Source of the DNA: DAOMOP01 sp035444405
GTDB taxonomy: Bacteria > Pseudomonadota > Gammaproteobacteria > Burkholderiales > Rhodocyclaceae
Direction: 5' to 3'
NCBI GenBank assembly: GCA_035444405.1
Contig: DAOMOP010000056.1
Span: 1-20,153, forward strand
Length of the DNA stretch: 20,153 bases
Shown here: positions 14,283-20,153 of the stretch, one piece after another
How positions within the stretch are numbered: position 1 is the stretch's first letter
Layout of the letters: each line of letters opens with the position of its first letter
Position numbers and translations under genes: made by a program
Notes under the pieces: model-generated
Told to the model about the DNA's origin: nothing
Seen by the model: the letters and a program-made list of their open reading frames with translations, nothing else
Databases searched by the model: none

Positions 14283-14966
14283 TCAGCCGAACATCTGGTC
14301 CCAGTCGATATCGGCCTTGCCGCCGCTGCCCAGGCGCAGCTCGTTCTTGACGTGATCGAGGTGCGCGATCATCAGCCGCACCGCCTCGTCCTCATCCTTG
14401 CGCTCGATCGCATCGACGATATGCACGTGCTCGTCCTCCGGGCAGGCCGGCGTCTGCGGCGCATCGTAGAGCGAGATGATCAGGCAGGTGAGCGGGCACA
14501 GTTCGGCCATCAGCTTCTCGATGAACGTGTTGCCGCCGAGTTCGGCGAGCAGCATGTGGAAGCTGCCCGACAGCTTGATGATTGCCCGGCGGTCGCCACG
14601 GCGGCGCGCATCGTCCTCGGCGGCCAGATGGGCGCGCAGCCGCTTGATGTCGCCCTTGCCGGCACGCGCGATGACGTTACGCACGATTTCGGGTTCGACC
14701 AGTCGACGCGTCGCAAACAGATCGAGCGCCTCCTGCACCGACGGGCTGGTCACGAAGGCGCCGCGGTTCGGGTGAAGCTTGACCAGTCCTTCGCGCGACA
14801 GCACCGTCAGCGCCTGCCGAATCTTGGTGCGGCTGACCCCGAATGCCCCGGCCAGCCGCTCTTCGGCGAGCTTGATGCCGGGCGGCAGGCGATGCTCCAT
14901 CACCGCCGTCGTGATGCGCTCGGCGATCTCCTCGATGTCGGGCTTTGCTGTAACGCTGATGTCCAT
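14283..14966 (-). CDS. GntR-family transcriptional regulator, FCD (FadR/VanR) subfamily
   Basis: The protein has 227 residues. The N-terminal winged helix-turn-helix (about 9-74) has LAEERLAGAFGVSRTKIRQA and LHPNRGAFV; the C-terminal all-helical FCD ligand domain spans about 80-208. Metal ligands of FCD domains are partly visible: H137 (SFHMLL), H180 (DEHVHIVDAI) and H202 (AHLDHV). The usual Asp four residues before the first His is Ser133. The start at 14966 has AGGAA upstream. FCD regulators are mostly repressors released by an acid or catabolite. It sits between two TRAP operons and is divergent from the second, so it is the likely controller of the cluster. Confidence 0.92.
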   Translation of the reverse strand: MDISVTAKPDIEEIAERITTAVMEHRLPPGIKLAEERLAGAFGVSRTKIRQALTVLSREGLVKLHPNRGAFVTSPSVQEALDLFATRRLVEPEIVRNVIARAGKGDIKRLRAHLAAEDDARRRGDRRAIIKLSGSFHMLLAELGGNTFIEKLMAELCPLTCLIISLYDAPQTPACPEDEHVHIVDAIERKDEDEAVRLMIAHLDHVKNELRLGSGGKADIDWDQMFG

Positions 14967-14993
14967 GGCCGTTCCTGGTCGATTAGCTACATT

Positions 14994-15008
14994 TGCATAG
15001 TGTACGCA
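14994..15008. promoter_or_regulatory. Pseudo-palindrome upstream of the GntR gene (possible autoregulatory site)
   Basis: TGCATAGTGTACGCA reads as TGC-n-TA-nnn-TA-n-GCA, ten of fourteen non-central positions being symmetric. On the minus strand it covers a -10-like TACACT, 28-42 bases upstream of the ATG. It shares the TTGCAT half of the TRAP operators (14993-14998). Confidence 0.35.
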
Positions 15009-15211
15009 TTTCTGCGGACGCCGAGCGCTACACGCACGAGCGCCGCAGACGCGATCTGCAAACCATGGAGCGCGGCGTCCCCGCACCGATACAGCGGTTC
15101 GCACGGCGGCCTGCCCCAGTCATCCCTGCCGCCACGCCCGGCCACCCGTCGTAACAACCTCGCATGCCCGCGTCGGCAGCCCGACAACCGCTCGGCTCCA
15201 ATGGCTCAATT

Positions 15212-15257
15212 ACGCACCAAAAAAGTCGTTTACACAAGTTTTTCGCACGTCTATAGT
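15212..15257 (+). promoter_or_regulatory. Sigma70-type promoter of TRAP operon 2
   Basis: -35 TTTACA (15229-15234), a 17-bp spacer, -10 TATAGT (15252-15257). The upstream block ACGCACCA plus AAAAAGTCG (15212-15228) matches that of TRAP operon 1. Both hexamers and the spacer length are identical in the two promoters. Confidence 0.7.
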
Positions 15258-15271
15258 TTGTATTGTGTTTG

Positions 15272-15288
15272 CAGTTTTGGATACAAAA
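15272..15288. promoter_or_regulatory. Operator-like palindrome downstream of TRAP promoter 2
   Basis: TTTTGGATACAAAA (15275-15288) is a 14-bp palindrome with one mismatched pair. It lies within CAGTTTTGGATACAA (15272-15286), which matches 13 of 15 bases of the TRAP 1 site and starts at the identical +20 offset from the first base of the -10. It is a probable repressor site covering early transcribed DNA. TTTGTAT (15257-15263) and ATACAAA (15281-15287) form a wider inverted repeat. Confidence 0.6.
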
Positions 15289-15424
15289 TAGCCGAAACAA
15301 GCATGCCGGCATTGCACTGCAAACCCCGCCCGCGCCAGCCATTACCGACCCACATCGCGGCGCCAGTCGCGCGCGGCGTCACCCGGTGCGTCCGCGGTTC
15401 AATCGACAATCAGGAGGAGAAACG

Positions 15425-16426
15425 ATGTTTGCCAAGACACGCCTTGTGACCGCAACCGCCCTGCTCACGGCCGGATTGCTGTTGGGCACAGCGCTCCAGG
15501 CGGCCGAACGCCTGCGCGTGGCAGGTAACTTCCCGGCCGAGCACAGCGTCTCGCGTGCGATGGAAGTGTTCAAGGAGCGCGCAGAAGAGCTTTCGAACGG
15601 CGACATCCGCGTCGATCTCTTCCCGGCGATGCAGCTCGGCGGTGCGACCGAGAACGTCGACCAGGTCCGTTCCGGCACGATCTTCGCGGTGTTCACGTCG
15701 GCGGCCTACTTCACCCGCACGGTGCCCGAGTACGAGGCGGTCAGCCTGCCCTTCCTGTTCGACAGCCGCGAGCAGGCCTTCAAGGTGATGGACGGCCGGA
15801 TCGGCGACATCCTCGACGAGAAGATGGCCGCACTCGGCTTCGTCGTGCTCGGCTATGGCGAGCTCGGCTTCCGCCACGTCACGAACAGCCAGCGGCCGAT
15901 CACTTCGGTCGATGATTTCAAGGGCCTTCGCATCCGCCTACAGCCGAACGAAGTGCACCTGCAGACCTTCCGCGCACTCGGCGCCAATCCGATCTCGATG
16001 GACGTGTCCGAGCTCTACGCAGCGCTACAGCAGGGCGTGCTCGACGGCCAGGAGAACCCGTACAACATCATCGCCAGCCGCCGCTTCAACGAAGTGCAGG
16101 AGCATCTGTCGGACAGCGCGCACTTCTATGACTTCATCGCCGTCGCGGCGAACAAGCGACGCTACGAGCGCCTTTCGGACACCAACCGCAAGATCGTCGA
16201 CCAGGCGATGCAGGAGGCCCTGGAGTGGCAGCGCAGCACCGCCGCGGCCGAGGAGCTCGAGTGGCGTGACAAGCTGATCGAGGCCGGCATGACCTTCACG
16301 AAGATCGCACCCGAGACGCGCGAAGCGTTGCGCGAAGCGACCGCAGGCGTCGCCGTCGAGCTCAAGAAGCGCGTCGACCCGGCGGTGATCGATCTGGTCA
16401 TCGAAGACGCGAAGGCCGCAAAGTGA
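15425..16426 (+). CDS. TRAP transporter periplasmic substrate-binding protein (DctP)
   Basis: The protein has 333 residues. AGGAGG (15412-15417) lies 7 bases before the ATG. A signal peptide ends near ALQAA (residue 27). It is a canonical DctP receptor: LGGATENVDQVRSGTI, R150 in LGFRHVTN, the carboxylate-binding R171 in GLRIRLQP, and LYAALQQGVLDGQENP containing N211. The mature protein has no cysteine. These features predict an organic-acid ligand bound through Arg171. Its stop overlaps the GTG start of dctQ. It is clearly a different receptor type from the one encoded at 9692, so the two transporters probably bring in different compounds. Confidence 0.95.
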   Translation: MFAKTRLVTATALLTAGLLLGTALQAAERLRVAGNFPAEHSVSRAMEVFKERAEELSNGDIRVDLFPAMQLGGATENVDQVRSGTIFAVFTSAAYFTRTVPEYEAVSLPFLFDSREQAFKVMDGRIGDILDEKMAALGFVVLGYGELGFRHVTNSQRPITSVDDFKGLRIRLQPNEVHLQTFRALGANPISMDVSELYAALQQGVLDGQENPYNIIASRRFNEVQEHLSDSAHFYDFIAVAANKRRYERLSDTNRKIVDQAMQEALEWQRSTAAAEELEWRDKLIEAGMTFTKIAPETREALREATAGVAVELKKRVDPAVIDLVIEDAKAAK

Positions 16427-16989
16427 GCAAGGCGACGGGTTCGGCCGGGACGCAATCGCTGCCCGGCCACGGCACCGACGCCCCGGTGCGCAGTGGCGCA
16501 TTCTCCGGGCTCAAGCGCCTGATCGGGTGGATAGACCGCGGCACCTACTGGGGCATCGTCGTGGCGATGGGGTCGATGAGCGTGCTGGTGTCCCTGCAGG
16601 TCTTCATGCGCTACGCGCTCGGCTCGTCGATCGACTCGGCCGACGAGCTGTCGCGGCTGTTCTTCGTGTGGGCGATCTTTCTGGCGATCCCGCACGGCGT
16701 CAAGCACGGCGTGCACGTCGGCATCGACCTGTTCGTGCGGATGGCACCGCACGCGGTGCAGGAGGTGCTGTTCCGCGTGATGGCCGCGCTCGGCACGGTG
16801 CTGATGGTGATGGTGATGGTCGGCGGCTGGGTCGCCACCGTCGATCGCTGGCCCGAGTTGATGCCGACGCTGCCGGTCACCTCCGCCGTCTATTACATCG
16901 CGGTGCTCGTGTGCGGCGCGCACGCGCTGCTGCACCTCGCCCTGCTCGCGTGGGGCGGCTCGCGCACCTGGCAAGGAGAAACGGCATGA
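16423..16989 (+). CDS. TRAP transporter small permease subunit (DctQ)
   Basis: The protein has 188 residues and begins at GTG 16423, which overlaps the receptor stop (GTGA). Four hydrophobic segments lie at about 43-64, 78-92, 115-138 and 153-175, after a hydrophilic N-terminal tail of about 40 residues. The family motif ADELSRLFFVWAIF is present before and into helix 2. The stop overlaps the dctM ATG. Later ATG codons would cut into the first helix, so the GTG start is preferred. It forms the membrane complex with the next gene. Confidence 0.92.
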   Translation: MSKATGSAGTQSLPGHGTDAPVRSGAFSGLKRLIGWIDRGTYWGIVVAMGSMSVLVSLQVFMRYALGSSIDSADELSRLFFVWAIFLAIPHGVKHGVHVGIDLFVRMAPHAVQEVLFRVMAALGTVLMVMVMVGGWVATVDRWPELMPTLPVTSAVYYIAVLVCGAHALLHLALLAWGGSRTWQGETA

Positions 16990-18266
16990 CGCTGGTGGCA
17001 ATCGGACTCTTTCTCGCGCTGGCAGTGCTCGGAATGCCGCTCGCGTTCGCGCTGGGCTTCGGCTCGCTCGCCGCCCTTTACATGCTCGACTTCGAGCTGG
17101 TCGTAATGCCGCAGCGCATGATGCACGCGGTCAACAGCTTCCCGCTGATGGCCATCCCGCTGTTCATCCTCGCCGGCGAGCTGATGGTGCGCTCGGGCAT
17201 CATGGACCGGCTGATCGCTTTCGCGAACAGCCTGGTCGGGCGCATGCACGGCGGCCTCGCGCACGTGACCATCGTTTCGGGCACCATCCTGGCGTCGGTC
17301 AGCGGCGCGGCAGTGGCCAGCGCGAGCGCGATGGGCAGCACGCTGGTGCCGTCGCTGCGCAAGTACTATCCGGACGACTACTCGGGCGCAGTGATCTCGT
17401 CGGCAGCCAACCTTGGGCCGATCATCCCGCCGAGCAACGCGATGATCGTGTACGCGCTGATGGCGGGCTCGTCGGTATCGGTCGGCGGCCTGTTCATGGC
17501 CGGCATCGTGCCGGGCATCATCCTCGCGGTCGGCTTCATGCTGCTGGCGAGCTGGATCTCGCACAAGCGCGGCTACGCGCTGACCGGCGAGCATTTCAGC
17601 GTGCGCAACGTGCTGACCCAGGCTCGCCGCGCGATCGTCATCATCCTGATGCCCGTCATCGTGGTGGGCGGCATCGTCGGCGGAGTGTTCACGGCCACCG
17701 AAGGCGCGGCGATCGCGGTGGTCTACTCGGCGCTGATCGGCTTCGTGATCACGCGCCGGCTCGCGCTGGCCGACCTGCCGGGCTGCCTGTACCGGGCGGC
17801 GGTGACCTCGGCGATGGTCGGTGCGCTGATCGCGTTCGCAGCCGCCGTCACCTTCGTGTTCACGATCGAGATGGTGCCGACAATGCTTTCGGAGTGGATC
17901 CAGTCGCTGACTGCCGACCCGATGATGTACATCCTGCTGACGATGCTGCTACTGGTCGGCGTGGGCATGCTGATCGAGTCGAATGCGGCCTACATCATGC
18001 TGGTGCCGCTGTTCGCTCCGGTCGCGCTCGCTTACGGCATCGACCCGCTGTACTTCGGCTTCCTGTTCATCTTCAACCTCGTGATCGGCATGATGACGCC
18101 GCCGGTTGGCGTGCTCTACTTCGTGATGAGCGGCATCACGCGGGTGCCGATGATGAGGCTGGTGGCCGAGTCGTTGCCCTTTGTCGTGCTGCAGTTCGCG
18201 GTGCTGGCCTTGTGCATCGTTTTCCCGCCCATCGTCACCGCGCTGCCACGCGCGCTGGGATTCTAG
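16986..18266 (+). CDS. TRAP transporter large permease subunit (DctM)
   Basis: The protein has 426 residues, highly hydrophobic, with about twelve membrane segments. Family blocks include FPLMAIPLFILAGELMVRSG, VSGAAVASASAMGSTLVPSL, ANLGPIIPPSNAMIVYALMA, GVFTATEGAAIAVVYS and IGMMTPPVGVLYFV. AAGGAG lies 7-10 bases upstream of the ATG, and the start overlaps the dctQ stop. With the two preceding genes it makes a full tripartite, sodium-coupled TRAP importer. The racemase-like gene follows after 12 bases. Confidence 0.95.
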   Translation: MTLVAIGLFLALAVLGMPLAFALGFGSLAALYMLDFELVVMPQRMMHAVNSFPLMAIPLFILAGELMVRSGIMDRLIAFANSLVGRMHGGLAHVTIVSGTILASVSGAAVASASAMGSTLVPSLRKYYPDDYSGAVISSAANLGPIIPPSNAMIVYALMAGSSVSVGGLFMAGIVPGIILAVGFMLLASWISHKRGYALTGEHFSVRNVLTQARRAIVIILMPVIVVGGIVGGVFTATEGAAIAVVYSALIGFVITRRLALADLPGCLYRAAVTSAMVGALIAFAAAVTFVFTIEMVPTMLSEWIQSLTADPMMYILLTMLLLVGVGMLIESNAAYIMLVPLFAPVALAYGIDPLYFGFLFIFNLVIGMMTPPVGVLYFVMSGITRVPMMRLVAESLPFVVLQFAVLALCIVFPPIVTALPRALGF

Positions 18267-18278
18267 AGGAAGACTCTC

Positions 18279-19022
18279 GTGAAGCTACTGGTCGTCAATC
18301 CGAACATCTCGGACAGCGTGTCCGAACTGATCGCCGCCGAGGCGCGACGCGCGGCCTCGCCGGGCGTCGCGATCGAGGTGCTGACCGCGCCGATCGGCGT
18401 CGCCTACATCGAAACGCGCGCCGAGGCGGCGGTTGGCGCCTATGCCGTGCTGAACATGCTCGCCGAGCACCATCACGGCTATGACGCCGCAGTCGTCGCC
18501 GCCTTCGGCGACCCGGGCCTGCAGGCCGCGCGCGAGATGCTTCCAATCCCGGTGGTCGGGCTGACCGAAGCGGCGCTGATGAGTGCGGCGATGCTCGGTG
18601 GGCGCTTTTCGATCGTCGCGATCTCGCGGCGCATCCGCGCCTGGTATCAGGAAACCGTCGAGCTGCACGGCCTCGGCGCTCGTCTGGCGAGCATCCGCTG
18701 CCTCGAGGAAGCACTCGCGGACATCGGCACCGTACAGACCGACAAGGGCGCCCAGCTGCTCGCGCTGTGCGCGGCGGCCATCGCGCACGACGGTGCCGAC
18801 GTGATCATCATCGCCGGTGCGCCGCTCGCCGGGCTGGCGCGCACGATCGCGGATCGCATTCCGGTACCGGTCGTCGATGGCGTCTCGAGCGCCGTGCGGC
18901 ACGCCGAGACGCTCGCCGCGCTGGCACCCCGTGCGGCCAGCGCAGGCAGCTATGCGCCGCCACCGCAAAAAGACTGGAAGGGGCTTTCGCCCGCGCTCGC
19001 CCGCCTGATCGGCCGAAACTGA
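18279..19022 (+). CDS. Hydantoin-racemase-like Asp/Glu racemase family protein lacking both catalytic Cys
   Basis: The protein has 247 residues and starts at GTG 18279 with AGAGGA (18265-18270) 8 bases upstream. The N-terminal KLLVVNPNIS, VVAAFGDPGLQAAREMLPIP (72-91) and DVIIIAGAPLAGLA (174-187) are the standard landmarks of the hydantoin racemase (HyuE/DCG1) family. In that family the two catalytic cysteines sit in ACFGDPGL-like and GCAGM-like motifs. Here they align with Ala75 and Gly180, so classical two-cysteine racemisation is unlikely. The remaining Cys (141, 164) lie outside these motifs. It is the last gene of TRAP operon 2. It may catalyse a different reaction in the same fold or bind a ligand without catalysis. 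Confidence 0.85.
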   Translation: MKLLVVNPNISDSVSELIAAEARRAASPGVAIEVLTAPIGVAYIETRAEAAVGAYAVLNMLAEHHHGYDAAVVAAFGDPGLQAAREMLPIPVVGLTEAALMSAAMLGGRFSIVAISRRIRAWYQETVELHGLGARLASIRCLEEALADIGTVQTDKGAQLLALCAAAIAHDGADVIIIAGAPLAGLARTIADRIPVPVVDGVSSAVRHAETLAALAPRAASAGSYAPPPQKDWKGLSPALARLIGRN

Positions 19023-19035
19023 CCCGCGACGCAAT

Positions 19036-19105
19036 CACGCCCCGGCCGGCGCAACACATCGCGCCTGCCGGGGCGTGCGATCACGCTGCGACACGCCACA
19101 GCGTG
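19036..19105. terminator. Two tandem hairpins between convergent racemase-like gene and tpx
   Basis: ACGCCCCGGC (19037-19046) pairs perfectly with 19067-19076. The pairing continues past one mismatch through GGCGC/GCGCC (19048-19052 with 19061-19065) and one outer C-G pair. A second hairpin, CACGCTG/CAGCGTG (19082-19088 with 19099-19105), follows. This is probably a bidirectional terminator; there is no T-run. Confidence 0.6.
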
Positions 19106-19113
19106 CCCGCGGA

Positions 19114-19614
19114 TTACTTCAGCGCCGCGAGCGCGGCCGCGTAGTCCGGCTCGTCCTTGATCTCCGGCACGAGCTGCGAATGCAGCACCTTGTTGTTCGC
19201 ATCGAGCACGACGACCGCGCGCGCGGTCAGGCCGACGAGCGGGCCCGACGCGATCTCGACACCGTAGTCGCGCAGAAACTCGCGCCCGCGCATCGTCGAC
19301 AGGCTCACGACGTTCGCGAGCCCTTCGGTCTCGCAGAAGCGCTTCATCGCGAACGGCAGGTCGGCCGAGATCACCAGCACGACCGTGTTGTCGAGCGCGC
19401 TCGCCTCGGCATTGAACTTGCGCGTCGAGGTCGCGCAGGTCGGGGTGTCGAGGCTCGGGACGATGTTGAGCACCTTGCGCTTGCCGGCGTAGGTATCGAG
19501 CGTGGCATCGGACAGGTCGGTCGCGACGAGCTTGAACGCAGGCGCGGTGTCACCCGGCTTCGGGAAGTTGCCGGCCACTTCGATGGGGTTGCCGCCGAGG
19601 GTAACGGTGGTCAT
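19114..19614 (-). CDS. tpx: Thiol peroxidase Tpx (atypical 2-Cys peroxiredoxin)
   Basis: The protein has 166 residues (E. coli Tpx has 168). It reduces hydroperoxides using thioredoxin. The peroxidatic C60 lies in PSLDTPTCATSTRKF with T57, and the resolving C94 in KRFCETEGLANV, giving the Tpx-type intramolecular pair. R132 (TARAVVV) fits the third active-site position. The start at 19614 gives the usual MTTVTLGGNPIEVAG N-terminus and has GGAG 10-13 bases upstream; the longer open frame adds an Arg-rich stretch not found in the family. It is convergent with the catabolic island and looks like a core gene marking its edge. Confidence 0.95.
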   Translation of the reverse strand: MTTVTLGGNPIEVAGNFPKPGDTAPAFKLVATDLSDATLDTYAGKRKVLNIVPSLDTPTCATSTRKFNAEASALDNTVVLVISADLPFAMKRFCETEGLANVVSLSTMRGREFLRDYGVEIASGPLVGLTARAVVVLDANNKVLHSQLVPEIKDEPDYAAALAALK

Positions 19615-19918
19615 ATGCGTTGTTCTCCATTGTCGATTGTCGGGCGCCCGGGATCGCGCACTCCACGCGGCGGCCCGCCGCGCGGTCGGCTGCAACCGGG
19701 ACCACCTAACGCTAGCAGCAGTTCATTGCCGTCGGCAAGCACGTTCGTCGCCGGAGGCCCGGACGCACGAGCGCCCCGCCCGGCCGCCCAAAGGGGGCGC
19801 TCGTTCCTGGGCTGACCGTGCAAAGCCGACGCTCCGTCGCGCAGCGACAGGAGGGTAGTATCCGTTCGCGCCGCATGGCACAGTACGTACTTCGCGACTG
19901 CACGCCACGGGTGCTGCT
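19615..19918. promoter_or_regulatory. Divergent region between tpx and the LeuE-like gene
   Basis: This is a 304-bp gap. For tpx, TTGCCG (19733-19738) and TAGCGT (19709-19714) on the minus strand with an 18-bp spacer are a weak promoter candidate. On the plus side AGTACGTACT (19882-19891) is a perfect 10-bp palindrome 28 bases before the exporter start. CGGGCGCCCG (19641-19650) is another 10-bp palindrome, less notable at this GC content. I see no gene. Confidence 0.4.
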
Positions 19919-20153
19919 ATGTTCTACGGCATCACAGACCTGACCACCTTCGTGCTCGGCACGATCTTCATCGTGCTGCTGCCGGGGCCGAACTCGCTCT
20001 ACGTGATGTCGGCGGCGTCGCGCTGGGGGGTGGCGGCGGGCTACCGCGGCGCCTGCGGCATCTTCGTCGGTGACCTGATCCTGATGCTGCTCGCGATCAC
20101 CGGCACCGCGTCGCTGCTGCGCACGACGCCGGAACTCTTCATGGTGATCAAGT
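19919..20153 (+). CDS. LysE/RhtB-family amino acid exporter, LeuE-like (3' end outside window)
   Basis: The first 78 residues are present and the frame is open at the window end. The start MFYGITDLTTFVLGTIFIVL, then LPGPNSLYV, the small-residue stretch GYRGACGIFVGDLILMLLAI and TGTASLLRTTPELF follow the N-terminal half of E. coli LeuE (YeaS) closely. The family has six membrane helices and exports leucine or related amino acids by proton antiport. The ribosome site is poor (ACGGGTG, 8 bases upstream). A perfect palindrome 28 bases upstream may bind its regulator. The paralogue could also be a threonine or homoserine exporter, but the match favours LeuE. Confidence 0.85.
   Translation, partial: MFYGITDLTTFVLGTIFIVLLPGPNSLYVMSAASRWGVAAGYRGACGIFVGDLILMLLAITGTASLLRTTPELFMVIK

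Larger units (their letters stand above)
14967..15424. promoter_or_regulatory. Divergent regulatory region between GntR gene and TRAP operon 2
   Basis: This 458-bp gap contains an operator-like pseudo-palindrome near the GntR start, a promoter and operator for TRAP operon 2, and a long leader (about 160 bases) before the receptor gene. The middle (15010-15205) shows nothing I can interpret. Frames crossing it have no ribosome sites. Confidence 0.7.

Noticed and set aside
19114..19695. A longer 193-residue Tpx starting at 19695
   Set aside because: The extra 27 residues are Arg/Ala-rich and foreign to the family; ATG 19614 has a ribosome site and gives the standard Tpx N-terminus.

Overview
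The window is very GC-rich, has dense coding with strong third-position G/C bias, and carries AGGAG-type ribosome binding sites. It looks like chromosomal DNA of a proteobacterium, most likely a betaproteobacterium of the Rhodocyclales or Burkholderiales. That placement is inferred from gene style and content, not from a marker gene. I see no tRNA, rRNA, CRISPR array, insertion sequence or integrase.

Layout. 1-1451 (+): the tail of an unrecognised protein, a strong hairpin, then a periplasmic DegP/DegS-type serine protease with one PDZ domain. 1481-3861 (-): eutB-eutC, the two subunits of adenosylcobalamin-dependent ethanolamine ammonia-lyase, without the rest of a eut operon. 4104-6107 (+): a cytosolic Asp-box (BNR) beta-propeller, a MoaD/ThiS-like protein ending in Gly-Gly, and a ferritin-like diiron protein. 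6208-9232 (-): a 29-codon leader frame, an Asp/Glu-racemase/arylmalonate-decarboxylase-like enzyme, a dihydropyrimidinase/hydantoinase, and a 2-keto-4-pentenoate-hydratase-like FAH-family enzyme. 9692-14192 (+): a complete tripartite TRAP transporter followed by an amidohydrolase. 14283-14966 (-): a GntR/FCD repressor. 15425-19022 (+): a second complete TRAP transporter followed by a hydantoin-racemase-like protein. 19114-19614 (-): thiol peroxidase tpx. 19919-end (+): the start of a LeuE/LysE-type exporter.

The stretch 6208-19022 reads as one catabolic island: two TRAP importers, ring- or amide-opening hydrolases of the amidohydrolase superfamily, two racemase-fold enzymes, an FAH-family enzyme and a GntR/FCD regulator. 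The best evidence that it is one regulon is in the DNA. The two TRAP promoters share the same -35 (TTTACA), 17-bp spacer, -10 (TATAGT), a conserved upstream block, and a palindrome of the form TTGnATnCAA at exactly the same distance downstream of the -10. A near-match to that palindrome lies upstream of the divergent hydantoinase operon, and a related pseudo-palindrome lies upstream of the GntR gene. The substrate cannot be named from sequence. A cyclic amide/ureide or N-heterocycle-derived acid is the most economical guess.

The most unusual protein-level points are a hydantoin-racemase homologue lacking both catalytic cysteines, a second racemase-fold enzyme with only the C-terminal cysteine (the arylmalonate decarboxylase pattern), a TRAP binding protein with six cysteines and no classical DGxxN motif, and the propeller/MoaD-like/ferritin-like trio.
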